Notes under the pieces: model-generated
The model's input: only the letters and a program-made list of their open reading frames with translations
The model's database searches: none
Told to the model about the DNA's origin: nothing
Position numbers and translations under genes: made by a program
In this document: positions 22,841 through 34,768 of the stretch, piece after piece
Position numbering within the stretch: position 1 is the first letter of the stretch
Layout: each line of letters opens with the position of its first letter
Origin: Alopecurus myosuroides
Taxonomy: Eukaryota > Streptophyta > Magnoliopsida > Poales > Poaceae
Assembly (NCBI GenBank): GCA_028641055.1
Contig: CM054057.1
Location: 399,822,541-399,886,540, forward strand
Direction of reading: 5' to 3'
Length of the DNA: 64,000 bases

Positions 22841-24084
22841 CTGCGTAAACCACAGCCCCAACGGGGTCAGTACATCCAAGTACTGGCAAGCAAGACTCAC
22901 ATTTCATCAAGGAGTTACCCGTCAACACAAGCCGGGATGCTTGGGATCAACGGAAGAAGATAGGTATTACAAAAGCTGCAGCGGGCTGCTCTAACCAACT
23001 ACAGAAGATACTAATAGTTCCGGCTAATAGAAAAGATAAGATCGAGGAATTGTAACCAACTGAAGGATAACTTCAAACAAACCCATCCTGGATCTCGCCC
23101 CTTATCCGAAGAAGCAATCCGAGGATAACTCACACCGTTGTAATCAGGTGAATCAAGTTATTGTGTGAATAATCTATTACTAGTCAAGTTATTATTCTTT
23201 GGGTGAAACATGGTTGTTATTATGTTGAAGTTGTCCTGAGTACTTGTTAGCCAGTACTTTCACCAAGTAATCCATAACCGCGGAAAACACGGCTTCTCGA
23301 GAAGATTTATCCCTGCAGGGGTGCACCATAGTAACCGTACACGTAAGAATATCCCGCCAGATGGGAATCAAACCCGCCAAGCGAGACACTCAACACAACC
23401 AACTGTTCTTCGCATCAAGCCCAAAGCACCGCGTGCTGTGCGTGCGCGGCTAATCGAGCCCCCCGAAGAAAAGGAGGACCCTCATAGCACTGGAAGACCA
23501 CGCCGCCCTAAATGCCGACTACAAAAGTTCCACCCTGGCCTCGGGTTCGTACCTGCATATGATGCAGCAAATGGAAAGCCCGAACTAGTACGGCGATTTG
23601 GACGAGATGCGAATCGAGTCAAGTTGAGGGGGGCGCCCATACTCGCTTCCCACATGCGGGTAGTGCGCTCACCATGGATCAGTAGACAAGACCCTTTTCC
23701 TATTAGGGTCGACACTAGCAGGCCTCAAAACCACAAAGGGCCTCCTGCCGGTGCCTTATCATCAAGTTATTATTAATAGCAGCATTGACAGGATTGATTG
23801 ATTAACATTCGAGCCCTCGGTACGATAACAAATAATAATAGCACAATAATAAAAGAAGTAACCGACAACAGGCTCGAGCAAAAGCAACCCTAAGCATGCT
23901 AGATAAGAACATGCACAAGCAAAGGCTGCAGGTATGGAGGTGAGGCAATATCATTGGTTCAGGGAATCATGTGATGGGTTCGGAGAATAGCAACGATACA
24001 TAGGGCTAGCAATAGTAGACAAAAGGATAGTATCGACAACAAGTGTGGAAGAGAACTCGATGATTCATGTGAGTGATAACTTGC

Positions 24085-24163
24085 CTGGAAGCTCAGCAGC
24101 CGGGTACTGGGCTAGGTCCTGGGTAGTGGTGTCGTAAGGTCTCGTCGGTACCAACGTCGTCGT
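24085..24163 (-). other. LTR micro-gene, middle exon with 1-bp insertion (A, 5' LTR)
   Basis: Same exon as 3091-3168 but 79 nt instead of 78: one extra G in the run near 24139 shifts the frame. Donor GCAAGT and acceptor TAG are intact. The micro-gene in this LTR is therefore frame-broken after insertion. Confidence 0.58.
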
Positions 24164-26524
24164 CTAAGCGAGAAGAAGCAAAAACAACAACGAAGGAAGA
24201 CGGGCAATCAATACATGGCATAGGTGCACAAACATTGGATGATGCATGTCATGTTAACAGATGCACCAGAATAAACTATTTGATATGATACACAAGTTTA
24301 AATGGATTCCATATGCAAAGATTGCATATGGAAAACCCATGCCTTGGAGTTGAATTAATTGTTCTATCGCTAAGCATCATGTGTAGTTGATTTAGCATGA
24401 TGCATGCATGATGAGGAACAATAAGATAACAAATTAAATGCAATTGGAATGATGGTTAACAATTTTAGAAAACATTTACCAAGGTTGGAAATTTTGTTAC
24501 TTAATGGTGTTAAACAAGTAGTGGTTGTTTTCATCAAGTTAAAAGGTGCAAAACAAATAACAAAGTTGATATTTGAAAAGGTTATCAAATTTTAGTTGGA
24601 TTACATGTTTCACATTTTGAAATTGGACTTTGGATTAATTAATTAGGAATTAAACAATATTAAACAATTTTTAATTGCATTAAACAAGAACTAAATTGTT
24701 TAGGCAATTTAAATTATTCAAACCAGAAAACAAAATTTATATTTGGAAAGTACATGAAAAGTTGATTGGAAAACATATTTAGTTTGTGGAATTTGGAATT
24801 TTTATGAACAAGTTATGAATTTTGCAAGTTTAAGTGAATTTGACAAGTTTTCAAATTTTGCACCAATTTAAAATATTCAAAACAGTAAACAAATTTTATA
24901 TTTGGATAGAGCATTTAATTTTGGACAGAAAACATATTAAAAAAGTGAAAATTGGAGTTAAAATGAATTTGTTATGCATTTTAGAATTATAGGGCGCAAT
25001 CTGCCATTTTAATGCATCTAGGGACTTAGAAAAAAAAATTCCAGGGGCTAGAAATAAGTGCCAGGGGCTTATGTGTGATTTGCTAAACGTTCCAGTACCA
25101 AAACCTTGCAAAAATAAAACTTTGTTTTATTTGGGAGAGAGGGGACTCGATCCCTCCACCTCCTGGTTGCAAGCAAAGGAACAGAACCACTAGGCTGGAT
25201 GCTATGTTTGTGGTTAGAAGGGGGAAGGGGTGAGGATAAGGTGCAGAAACGAATACTGAACAATTGGAAAAGAAACCAGGAAGAAAAGGGGTGGTCGGGA
25301 TTCGAACCAGTGCGCTAGCGTTGCGCTGCACGGGATGGAACCAATGCGCTCTCGTGTGTTTCGTGACAGTACAAGGCAGGGTGGGGTTTTGAGGTGCACT
25401 CTCGAACAGTTTTTCTTTCAGAAACTGCAACCGATCTGTTCTATCTGACGGGAAATAAACACGAACAGGCAGCAGCCATGGCGACTTGGCACGGAAGGAA
25501 ATGATGCCTAACCAGTGGGGAATCGAGAGGGGAAGAATGGGAATGGAAAGATGGCCTCACCCTCGTCGCAGGGACGTGCTCGGCGCGGCCGGAGGGGGAC
25601 GGATGCGGCGGCGATGTGCTCCGGTGGACGGTGGCCGTGGCACCAGAACCAGAGGATCTCTCCTCGATGGCGGCGGCGGAGGTGGGAGATAGGAGGGAAG
25701 GAGACCACCTAGGGTTAGGGTTTGCCACGGGAGGGGAGAGGAGGATAAATAGGAGGGGGGATGACCATCGGATGGTTCAGGAGGAAGCGCAGGTCGCTGT
25801 CCTCCATGGCACGTCAGCTCCTGTACGGAGGTAGGGGGAGACCGAGTGGGCTGCCCCTGGTGGGCTGGGCTTTCTCCCCCTCCTGTTGAAACGTTTTTCT
25901 TTTTTGTTATTTCGTTTTGTTTTTTTTTTTTTGTAGCTTTAGCTTTTGGATAAAAAAAATAGGTTTTTGCTTAGATAAAAATTTGGAAAATTTTTGGATA
26001 AGATCCTTAGTTGAAATACAACCACTTGGTAGTTTTGGTTTTCAAAAAGTTGGAAGTTTGCTTGCTGTTTTAAAATGGAACCAAATTAATTGAAATTTGC
26101 AATAATCATTAATATTAGAAAATAAGCCATTTTAAATAGGGTTTCCCCTAGGGTTTAGAAGTGAATTAATGAATACCATTTAGTGATAAACTTCATGGAT
26201 TCAAGAATGTGAAGATTTTGAGAATTGGTTTGAGTGTGGAAATGATTTGGAAATAATTGTTTAATTTGGTTAATTCAATTAAGCAACACATTAATAGATG
26301 AGTTATAATGGATTGTTTGGAAACAATTGATGTTTTTGGATTTGCAAAACTTTATTTTGAAAGAAAGTAACAGACAAGTGTGAAAACAGAAGTTGATTGA
26401 GTTTAATTTTGATTAAGAAAACAATGCAACAGAAATAAATATGGAGATGATGACATGATGCATTGCTTGAAATAAAACAAGGAACAACACATTCTAAGGG
26501 GATATTTCATACTTGGATGTTACA

Positions 26525-26529
26525 AATAC
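26525..26529. repeat. Target site duplication of element A, right (AATAC)
   Basis: Partner of 1295-1299. Confidence 0.93.
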
Positions 26530-29229
26530 ATCATGGACATCCGGAAATCCTGGAGGCAACTGCAGTTGGTATGAGACTTGACCTCGTTTTCCAATGATAG
26601 GGAAAGGACCGATATAACGAGGAGCCAGTTTTCCTTTGATTCCGAACCGTTTTCCACCTTTCAGAGGTGTGACTCGAAGATAAGCTTTCTTGCCAATTTC
26701 ATAATGAACATCTTGGTGATGACGATCATAATAGCTTTTCTGGCGAGATTGAGCTGTTTTCAGTCGTTCACGAATGATGCGAACGATTTCTTCCGCTTCC
26801 TTGATTACATCCGGACTAAATAACGATCTTTCACCGGTTTCGGACCAATTCAGCGGAGTTCGGCATTTACGGCCGTATAGAACTTCAAAAGGAGCCTTGC
26901 CCAAACTAGCTTGATAACTGTTGTTATAGGTGAACTCGGCAAATGGAAGAAACTTCTCCCAATCCTTACCGAATGATATAACACAAGCTCGGAGCATGTC
27001 CTCGAGAATCTGATTAACTCTCTCAGTTTGGCCACCGGTTTGTGGATGGAAAGCAGTGCTGAAAGACAGACGGGTTCCCATGGCTTGCTGGAAACTTGCC
27101 CAGAATTTGGAGGTGAACAGACTTCCACGATCAGAGATGATCCTCTTTGGAACACCGTGAAGGCTGACTATTCTAGATACATACAGATCCACCAGCTGGA
27201 TAGCGGTGATATCTTCTCGGATAGGAAGGAAGTGAGCAACTTTGGATAGGCGGTCAACCACCACCCAGATAGCATTATGGCCTTTCTTTGTCCTGGGAAG
27301 ACCGGTGATGAAATCCATACCCACTTCATCCCACTTCCATTCAGGAATAGGTAGGGGTTGAAGAACACCGGATGGTCTTTGATGTTCTGCCTTCACACGC
27401 CGACATACGTCGCATTCAGCAACATATTGAGCGATCTCTCGCTTCATACGGGACCACCAGAACCTTTGACGTAGACCCTGATACATTTTGGTGCTACCAG
27501 GATGAATAGAAAGAGGTGTGTCATGAGCCTCTTGGAGAATTAGCTTTCTCAGATTCCGCATCTTCGGCACAACCAGACGGTTGGCAAAATATACGATACC
27601 TTGGTCATCGATGGAGAAACATTTAGCTGCACCGCTAGCAATGTTCTTCATAATGTTGGCAATTCCCAGATCCCGCTTTTGGGCTTTCTTGATCTGGTCC
27701 TCAAGGGAAGGTTTTACCTCAAGGTTGGCCAAATAACCAGAAGGGATGATTTCAAGGTTGAGTTTGGAGAACTCCTCGTGAAGAGGAGGTTGGGCCTGTT
27801 GTATCATCAAATTGTTGCAATAAGACTTTCGACTTAGCGGGTCAGCAACGACATTTGCTTTGCCGAGTTGATAGTTGAGACCCAAGTCAAAGTCCTTGAT
27901 TACCTCCAACCATCTTCTCTGTCTGAGATTCAGATCCGGTTGAGTGAACAGATATTTCAGACTCTGATGATCTGAGTATAACTCACATCGGTTTCCAAGG
28001 ACATAATGACGCCATTGCTTAAGAGCATGGACCACGGCTGCTAGCTCAAGATCATGGGTTGGATAATTGTGCTCATGTGGTTTCAGTTGACGAGAACCAT
28101 AGGCCACCACATGACCTTCTTGCATTAACACACAACCGAGTCCTTGTCTGGAGGCATCACAGAAGATGACAAAATCCTTGCTCGTATCAGGAAGAACAAG
28201 CACATGAGCGGTAGTCAGTTTGGTTTTCAGAGTTTGGAAACTTTCCTCTGCTTTTTCTGACCACTCGAACTTCTTGCTTTTCTTAAGAAGTTCAGTCATA
28301 GGTTTTGCAATTTTTGAGAAGTTCTCGATGAAACGACGGTAATAACCTGCCAGTCCGAGAAAACTCCGAACATCCTTGACTGACTTAGGTGTTTCCCAGT
28401 CCAGAATGGTTTGGATTTTGTCTGGAATAACGGCAACACCTTCAGTAGACACCACGTGTCCGAGATAGACGAGTTCTTTCAACCAGAACTCGCACTTGGA
28501 GAATTTGGCATATAGCTTGTGCTCACGGAGTTTGGATAACACCAAACGCAGGTGTTCAGAATGATCATCTTCGGTTTTGGAGTAGACCAGGATGTCGTCG
28601 ATATAAACCACGACGAACTTATCAAGATACTCCATGAATATAGAGTTCATAAGCCTCATGAAGGCAGCTGGAGCATTAGTAAGACCAAAAGACATGACGG
28701 TGTACTCGTAAAGACCATAACGAGTAGTAAACGCCGTTTTGGGAATGTCCTCCTTTCTGATCTTTATTTGATGGTATCCTGATCGCAGGTCCATCTTAGA
28801 AAAGACAGTTGCACCAGCTAACTGATCAAAGAGGTCATTGATTCATGGAAGAGGGTACTTGTTTTTGATGGTCACTGCATTCAGCGGCCGATAATCAACA
28901 ACCAGACGTGGAACATTGGTATCCCGCTTCTTGACAAAGATAGTGGGACAACCCCAAGAAGATATGCTAGGTTGGATGAAACCCTTTTCTTCTAACTCCT
29001 CAATTTGGCGTTTCAATTCAACCAACTCCTCTGGGGCCATACGGTATGGTCTTTTAGACACAGGAGCGGTACCAGGGACTAACTCAATGACAAATTCCAC
29101 ACTTCGGTCAGGTGGCATGCCAGGTAACTCTTCAGGAAACACATCAGGGAAATCACTGACTACAGGTAACTCATGAATTTCAGGAGGGTAATCACCTTGC
29201 ATGAAGTACATCTGCAGTTCAGGAGAAAG
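26530..29229 (-). pseudogene. Element C pol: RT, RNase H, integrase (premature stop, split by A)
   Basis: The frame starts before the conserved [16 protein letters not shown] segment. It holds RT with YIDD, RNase H ([10 protein letters not shown]), the HHCC integrase zinc region ([13 protein letters not shown]) and the DDE core. The catalytic Glu is kept in GGQTERVNQ. It breaks at the A insertion within the post-integrase region and continues at 1042-1299. A TGA at 28843-28845 interrupts RT where relatives have Arg (CGA to TGA). The rest is open for more than 750 codons. The enzyme set copied C's RNA and inserted the DNA; it is now inactive. Confidence 0.92.
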
Positions 29230-29244
29230 TCATGTGCGTGCTTA
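29230..29244 (-). other. Two in-frame stops between protease and RT of C
   Basis: TAA (29242-29244) and TGA (29230-29232) lie four codons apart in the frame that otherwise runs from protease into RT. Each is one C-to-T change from a sense codon (CAA, CGA). Confidence 0.7.
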
Positions 29245-30687
29245 AGGAGGAATGGTGAACTCAGACCAATAGTCAATGATGGCACCGGAAGGATGTTTCA
29301 AGGTGAGGCATTTTGTTGCACAATCCAAAACAGCTCCATATTTAGCAAGCCAATCCATGCCCGGTATGACATCAAGGTCAGTGGATTTTAGGGCAATGAA
29401 GGTTGCAGAGAATTGTAAGGATCCCACCTCAACCATGAGCTCTGGCGTAACCATGGTGGTTTGCCAGTTGCAACCAGGGGAGTTTACCATTAACGGTTTT
29501 TGCAACTTTTCGAAAGGTATCCCATGCATTTTAGCAAACCCCTCTGACATGAATGTATGCGATGCTCCAGAATCAAATAAGGCTAAAGCCGAAATTGAGT
29601 TGACACAAATCGTACCCAGTAAGACGCTTGGATGGTCCTGAGCATCCTCGGCAGTCACATAGTTCAGACGACCACGTCCAGCACCAGCAGGCTTTGCCAT
29701 TTTCTTAGGAGGAGGAGCTGCACGTCCAGCATGATTCTGAGGGCACTCCCTTGAGAAGTGACTAGGCTGGCCACAGCGGTAGCACACATTGCTGGGAGGA
29801 GCGGCAACTGGAGGACGAGAACCTTGTCCAGCACCATAGGTTGATGTAGCAGGTGGAGCAGGTGGACGAGGAGCATATCCAGATGGCCTTGGCTGAAACG
29901 GAGCCTTGGGGACATCACTGTATGGAATAAACACACGACGCTTCCTCTTCTGCCCAGAGGGTGACGCACGGGAATCTCCAGCACTCTTCTTCATAGCAGC
30001 ATCCATTTCCTTTTTGCCACGTTCAAGAGTGATGGCCTGGTTGTAAAGTTCCTGGAAGCTCCGGAACTTGAAGGGCAGAAGCTCGTAACGAACAGTTGGG
30101 TTCAGACCCTTACGGAACAGATCCTGCTTGTCCTCGTCATTAGTGACATCACGAGGAGCATAGCGAGCCAGTCGAGTGAACACACGACCATAGGCCTCAA
30201 TACCCATACTGCCCTGAGTGAGATCAAGGAACTCCTTTCTTTTACCACCCATAACTGCCTTCGGGATATAAGCCTCACGGAAAGCAGTGCGGAACTCTGC
30301 CCAGGTGACCTCGTGATCGGGCGCCTGCAACGCCAGAAAGCCTTCCCACCAAGCACCAGCAGCACCTTCGAGCTTGTAGGTGACGAAGTTCACGCGGTCA
30401 CGTTCCTCGACACGGAGAGCAATGAACTTGCGCTCCATTGTGGGAAGCCAGTCATCGGCATCGAGAGGCTCAGTGGAGTCAGCAAAGTAAGGTGGCTGAG
30501 CCTTGAGGAAGTCCACAAGTGTAACGACGGCAGCACGGCGTTCAGTGTTCTGGGCCACACGCTCCAGAAGTTGTTCGTTCCTCAGACTGTTGGTTTCAAT
30601 GCTTTGCAGCACCTGCGCCATTGTGGGTGGCGGCGGAGGTGTTGGCTCAGGAGGAGGGTTGTTACGGCCACGAGTACCACTCGACAT
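29242..30687 (-). pseudogene. Element C gag-protease
   Basis: The start MSSGTRGRNNPPP at 30687 follows CTCAG|G, an acceptor-like context like the one before gag of A and D. In order it has a Pro-rich N-terminus, a capsid-like Gag region with LDADDWLPTMERKF and GAAGAWWEGF, a CCHC zinc knuckle (CYRCGQPSHFSREC), and an aspartic protease with LFDSGASHTFMS. The frame is open for 481 codons and ends at the TAA described separately. Gag would package RNA in cytoplasmic particles and the protease would cut the polyprotein. It diverges clearly from A and D, marking a different family of the same clade. Confidence 0.9.
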
Positions 30688-31052
30688 CCTGAGTAGAAGG
30701 AAGAAGAATCATGAACAACACATCCATGGAAAGGATACAATGGATCGACATGTAATAATTTCAACGGAACAACAAGATACATGCCAAAATGTAGTAGAAC
30801 AGAATGAATGAACATGAAGTGTATCATTTCATCAACATGGAGACAACATCTTACAACATTTATTGAAACCAGTCGAAGTACAAACCATACATAGTGGCGG
30901 TACAAGCTCACAAGCTTAAGTACATACAACACTGAAAGAAAGTACGGTAGATACACATCACCGAAGTTCTGCTCCTATACATTATTTTTCTACAACTTCG
31001 GGTTTCGAGTACATGAAAGCAAACATTACTCTAGCTGGAACCGACAACGGTC
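30688..31052 (-). other. Element C spacer between extra ORF and gag
   Basis: About 365 bp without a convincing ORF. On the sense strand it ends in a CTTCC-rich pyrimidine tract and CTCAG just before the gag ATG, a probable 3' splice site. Confidence 0.6.
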
Positions 31053-31796
31053 TCAGTATCCTCCAAAGTCGAAAGGAAGTGGAACTGGAGCACCATAGTA
31101 GCGACGAACAGACTCGTCCTGCGGTCCGTGGGGAGACTGTGGTACACCACGCACCATCCTAGGCCTCCTGAGGCGTCCACGAGGGGGAACATCACCTCCA
31201 ACATCTGGAGACGCAACCGAGGAAGGCACAAGTACAGCTGGAAGCTCTATCTCAGAGGCATGGACAATACCACTCTCCACGAATGGCCTCACTCTGTCTG
31301 TCACAGTCCTGAGACTAACTGCAAGGGTGTTGACTAGTGCACTAAGCTCACGCTCGCGACGAGCATAAGCAGCAAGAAGATCAGCGCTGCACCTAAGTGT
31401 AAGATCTTCCTCCTGGGAGGAATCAGCAAAGGTGTGAGTATAACACCCCTCAAGAGTAGCATCTGAACCAGGGCAGTAACGGAAGGAGCTATGCTCGTGG
31501 TCTGGATAGTGGTAACGAAGCTCATTAAGACAGTGCCGTGCAGCATCCTGCACAGCCATCTCAATGGTGAAACCAATACCCTCAGCGTAGTGCTCAGCAG
31601 GAAAGATGGTGCCATCTAGCTGTGGGAGACGGACACCACACAAGTACTGGGTCTGGTTGAAGTCACGGTACTCCTCATACACAGTGTACACAGGATACCA
31701 AGGGGCTCCTATGTTTGCACAGGCTGAGGCTAAGAGATGAGGAAAACCTGGAACTCCAAGGCATAGTGTATGTCCAACAACCTGACCAGAAGGCAT
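31053..31796 (-). CDS. Extra sense ORF upstream of gag in C, dsRBM-like fold
   Basis: This 247-codon ORF starts with MPSGQVVGH at 31796, with TTTCAG directly before the ATG. It is strongly diverged from the A and D ORFs but has the same layout: a helix (FPHLLASACANIG), PVYTVYEEYRDFNQTQYLCG strands, an AEGIGFT turn, and a helix (IEMAVQDAARHCLNELRY). It then shares FRYCPG (FRHIPR in D), a helical stretch (RERELSALVNTLAVSLRTV) and a basic segment RGRLRRPRMVRG. That pattern survives large sequence change without stops, which argues for selection on a protein. Function unknown. Confidence 0.72.
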   Translation of the reverse strand: MPSGQVVGHTLCLGVPGFPHLLASACANIGAPWYPVYTVYEEYRDFNQTQYLCGVRLPQLDGTIFPAEHYAEGIGFTIEMAVQDAARHCLNELRYHYPDHEHSSFRYCPGSDATLEGCYTHTFADSSQEEDLTLRCSADLLAAYARRERELSALVNTLAVSLRTVTDRVRPFVESGIVHASEIELPAVLVPSSVASPDVGGDVPPRGRLRRPRMVRGVPQSPHGPQDESVRRYYGAPVPLPFDFGGY

Positions 31797-32125
31797 CTGA
31801 AACAAAGACATTTTCAAGATGTCAAAAGACATGAAGAAATGACTTGAATTTGGAACGATAACAACCTGAGACATAGTACTCGGAAGAAAAACACCCAACG
31901 GTTTTACTCCTAACTTTTGAGACAACAACAAGCAAACAACCCACAAAAACAAATGAGATACGATGACTCAGAGTTAGAGCGATACCAGGTAAGGAGCAAA
32001 AAGAATCCTAAGAGGGTTTTCATAACTCATTTTGTCTTTTCACAAATAGTTTTCACAAGTTCTAGACTCAACATCGACCAACGGCAAGGGTTTCCTACAG
32101 GCAGTCCTGCTCTGATACCAAGACC
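31797..32125 (-). promoter_or_regulatory. Element C leader with primer binding site
   Basis: TGGTATCAGAGC on the - strand (32109-32120), five bases from the LTR end, pairs with initiator Met-tRNA. The leader shares GAGTCTAGAA with D's leader. It ends in a T-rich tract and CAG before the extra ORF. Confidence 0.85.
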
Positions 32126-32215
32126 TGTCAGACCCCGGACCAAGAGATATAAAAACTGTCATGTGCTCCTAGCAGTGGACCCACAAGGGCTTCAGGGTTA
32201 CCAGCCCCGGCCGCA
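32126..32215 (-). repeat. Element C 5' LTR, terminal 90 bp
   Basis: This is the end of the LTR (...CCGGGGTCTGACA on the - strand) next to the primer site. The other 3408 bp lie at 46691-50098, separated by insertion D. Target duplication CCGCA at 32211-32215 and 46686-46690. Confidence 0.9.
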
Positions 32216-32988
32216 TGTAACATCCAAGTATGAAAACCCTTAGTTGTTTTACTTGTTGTTTTTATTTAAGCAATGCATCATATCATCATCCTCATATTTA
32301 TTTCTGTTTGCATTGTTTTCATATGAATTTCAAACTTGTTTTCAATTACTGTTTTCACACTTGTCTGTTACAACCTTTCAACTAAAGAATTGCAAACTTA
32401 AAAACCTCTTTGTTTCCAAGCAATCCCTTTTAATGCACCTTTTGAGTTGTTGCTTAAAAGCAATTAACCAAGTTAATCTTTTATTTCCAAGTTATTTTCC
32501 AAACTCAAAACAAATCTCAATTCATTAATCCTTTTGAATCCCTAGTGTTCAACACATTTTGGTATTCATCAAACATTCTAAGCTATAGGGTAAACCCTAT
32601 TGAAAACAACCTAGTTTCTAAATAATAATTAATATGGCAAAATTCATTTATTTTGGTTCAATTTCAAAACAGCAATAAAACATTTGAAATTTTGAAAACC
32701 TAAACTACCAAATGGTTTCTGTTCACTTGAGAAGCCTACCTAATTTTTTCCAAATTTTTATCTACACTAAAACCTATCTAATTTATCCAAAAGCAAACTA
32801 CAAAAAAAATAAATCAGAAAAAAGAATAAAAGCAGCAGGGAGGAGAGCAGCAGCTAAGGGCCCAAGAGACCAGCCCGTTTTTCCCCCTGGCCCGTTACCC
32901 TTCCTCCACGTCGCTGTCTTCCTCACGCTTTTTCTGACGTCACCTGTACGACCGCACGCCCATCGTCGATCGCCTCCAGGAGCTCCCG

Positions 32989-33358
32989 ATGGCCGCCGTA
33001 CCACTCCCCCGTTTCGATAAAAGGCACCACGGCCCCCTCCGGCCACTCAACCCTAGCTCCACCCTTCTCCTCTGCGCCGCCAACCTCCTTCCTCTTCCCC
33101 CCAAGCCTCTGCTTTTTTCTCTGAACCCACCGGCGATCTCTGAAACCACCACCGCAGACCACCTGTTCCCCATCTCGTCGCCGGCCACACCTTCACCCCG
33201 AGGCGCCACCGCCACCGGGAATGGAACCGCCTACCTCCCCTCTTCCGGTTCGACATCTCGGTTGAGCCCGAGGAGACTCCTAGCCTCGCCGCCGTCGACC
33301 TCTAGCTGCCGCCGTCAGAGCTGCTTCGACCGCGCCACCCTCTGCTCGACCCGCCGCG
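32989..33358 (+). other. Candidate first exon of the D LTR micro-gene
   Basis: An ATG-led frame (MAAVPLPRF...) of 123 codons plus one base ends at CGCG|GTGAGC, so its exit phase (1) fits the middle exon at 34694. Against it: the ATG lies upstream of the TATA-like box at 33016, and A lacks an ATG in the matching phase. The N-terminus is unresolved. The second copy is at 43138-43507. Confidence 0.3.
33016..33056 (+). promoter_or_regulatory. Probable LTR promoter (D)
   Basis: GATAAAAGG (33016-33024) followed about 30 nt later by CAACCCTAG (telo-box, ending 33056). The copy in the 3' LTR is at 33016+10149. Confidence 0.4.
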
Positions 33359-33599
33359 GTGAGCCCCCGATCACCTCCTCTTCCTCCTTGTATCTGCTCC
33401 ACGCCCACCATCGCAACGAGCGTCCCCGGTGCCTTCTAGCTCTTGCACACGATCCAGGAACAAGCAAGCGGCTTGATCTCTGCATCCCTCGTTTCTGAAT
33501 CGCGAGCAACGAACTGCACTTGGTTTCTGTCAGAAAATTCAGTTAAGGCTCCCATCTTAACGTTACCTTGCACTCGCCCTAGTTACTGACAAAACTGAA

Positions 33600-33670
33600 G
33601 CCAACAGCGCAGCGGTAGCGCTGTTCTCTCGCGCGCACAAGGTCCCGTGTTCGAATCCCCACGGAGGGAA
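33600..33670 (+). other. tRNA-like module in D LTR
   Basis: GCGCAGCGGTAGCGCT (33607-33622) resembles a tRNA D-arm/A-box. AGGTCCCGTGTTCGAATCCC resembles the variable loop plus B-box, at normal tRNA spacing. The T-stem is only partly paired and no acceptor stem is evident. The second copy starts at 43756. Confidence 0.55.
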
Positions 33671-34523
33671 TAAACCCCCACTTTTTTTCAGCTACGCGCA
33701 GGGGATGGGACCCACGGGTCAGTGACCCCCGTCGCCACCTCACCTTCCACCCCGCCACGCTGGCGCCGTGGCCCACAGCCAGTGGCTGCGGCTAGGTTAC
33801 TGCAAGTAACAAATGGTTAAAAACGTTTCTGATATTTTCCAAATATTCTTTAATGGGCAGAATAAACTATAAACTTCAAAATTCCATATCTTGGGTTTTA
33901 TAAATCCAACCAATACAAACTTGATGTCTATTCTGATCCAAATTTCATGAACATTCCAAATATGCAATTTGTGTTCTGTTTTGAAATTTCAAAATGCAAT
34001 CGAAATTCAAATTCAAATAATTCAAATGCAATTTGAAATAATTCATAACTAATTCATACTGTTTTCAAATAAATCAAATAAAATATGTTTTTCACACCTT
34101 TTTGAATGTTCTATTCAAATATAAATTTTGTTTTCTGGTTTGAACAATTTAAATTGCCTAAACTATTTAATTCTTGTTTAATTCAATTAAAAATTGATTA
34201 ATTTTGTTTAATTCATAAATAATTAATCCAAAGTCCAATTTCAAATTGTGAAACATGTAATCCAACTAAAATTTGATAAACTTTTCAAATATAAAATTTG
34301 TAATTTGTTTTGCACACTTTAAATTGATGATAACAACATCTACTTGTGTGCCATGTTAAGTAACAAAATCCCAAATTTGATAAATGCCCTTCTAAATTGT
34401 TAATTATCATTCTAATTGCAATTAACTTGTTATCTTATTGTTCCTCATCATGCATGCATCATACTAATTCAACCACACCTAATGCTTAGTGATAGAACAA
34501 TTAATCCAACTCCAAGCATGGGC

Positions 34524-34551
34524 TTCCATATGCACCCCTTTGCATATGGAA
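34524..34551 (+). other. LTR hairpin, D version
   Basis: TTCCATATGCA-cccctt-TGCATATGGAA is a perfect 11-bp stem with a 6-nt loop. The second copy is at 44673-44700. Confidence 0.75.
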
Positions 34552-34693
34552 TCCATTTAAACTTGTGTTTCATGTCAATCAAGTTATTTTGGTGCATCTA
34601 TTAAACCTGACATGCATCATCCAATGTTGTGCATCTATGCCATGTATTGATTGCCCGTCTTCCTTCGTTGTTGTTTTGCTTCTTCTCGATTAG

Positions 34694-34768
34694 ACGACGA
34701 CGTTGGTACCGACGAGCCTTACGACACCACTACTCAGGACCTAGCCCAGTACGAGGCTGAGCTGCCAG
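34694..34768 (+). other. LTR micro-gene, middle coding exon (D, 5' LTR)
   Basis: The acceptor TCTCGATTAG and the GC-type donor CCAG|GCAAGT bound 75 nt. Entered and left in phase 1, it encodes DDVGTDEPYDTTTQDLAQY followed by EAELPG: acidic, no Lys or Arg. Entry and exit phases agree with C (48442-48504), E (51204-51263) and A. Confidence 0.62.

Larger units (their letters stand above)
1300..26524 (-). mobile_element. LTR retrotransposon A (Ty3/Gypsy, chromovirus, Tekay/Del-like), interrupted by B
   Basis: A is a minus-strand element with LTRs at 22294-26524 (5') and 1300-5517 (3'). In element order it has: a tRNA-iMet primer site (22279-22291), an extra ORF (21092-21919), gag-protease-RT (from 20883), the B insertion with its duplicated ATTGG, the rest of pol, and a polypurine tract. 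Without B it is about 14.3 kb. Its LTRs differ at about 0.5% (20-odd substitutions counted by eye). It is inserted in pol of element C. Its own pol has frameshifts and a lost catalytic residue, so it is not autonomous now. Confidence 0.93.
22294..26524 (-). repeat. Element A 5' LTR (4231 bp)
   Basis: On the - strand it runs from TGTAACATCC (26524) to GGGTGCGACA (22294). It repeats every landmark of 1300-5517: hairpin 24307-24333, CCGTG motif 23271-23294, TATA-like box 25744-25753. This copy would drive the element's transcript. Confidence 0.93.

Noticed and set aside
33600..33670. Functional tRNA gene.
   Set aside because: A- and B-box-like parts are present but no acceptor stem or full cloverleaf; kept only as a tRNA-like module.
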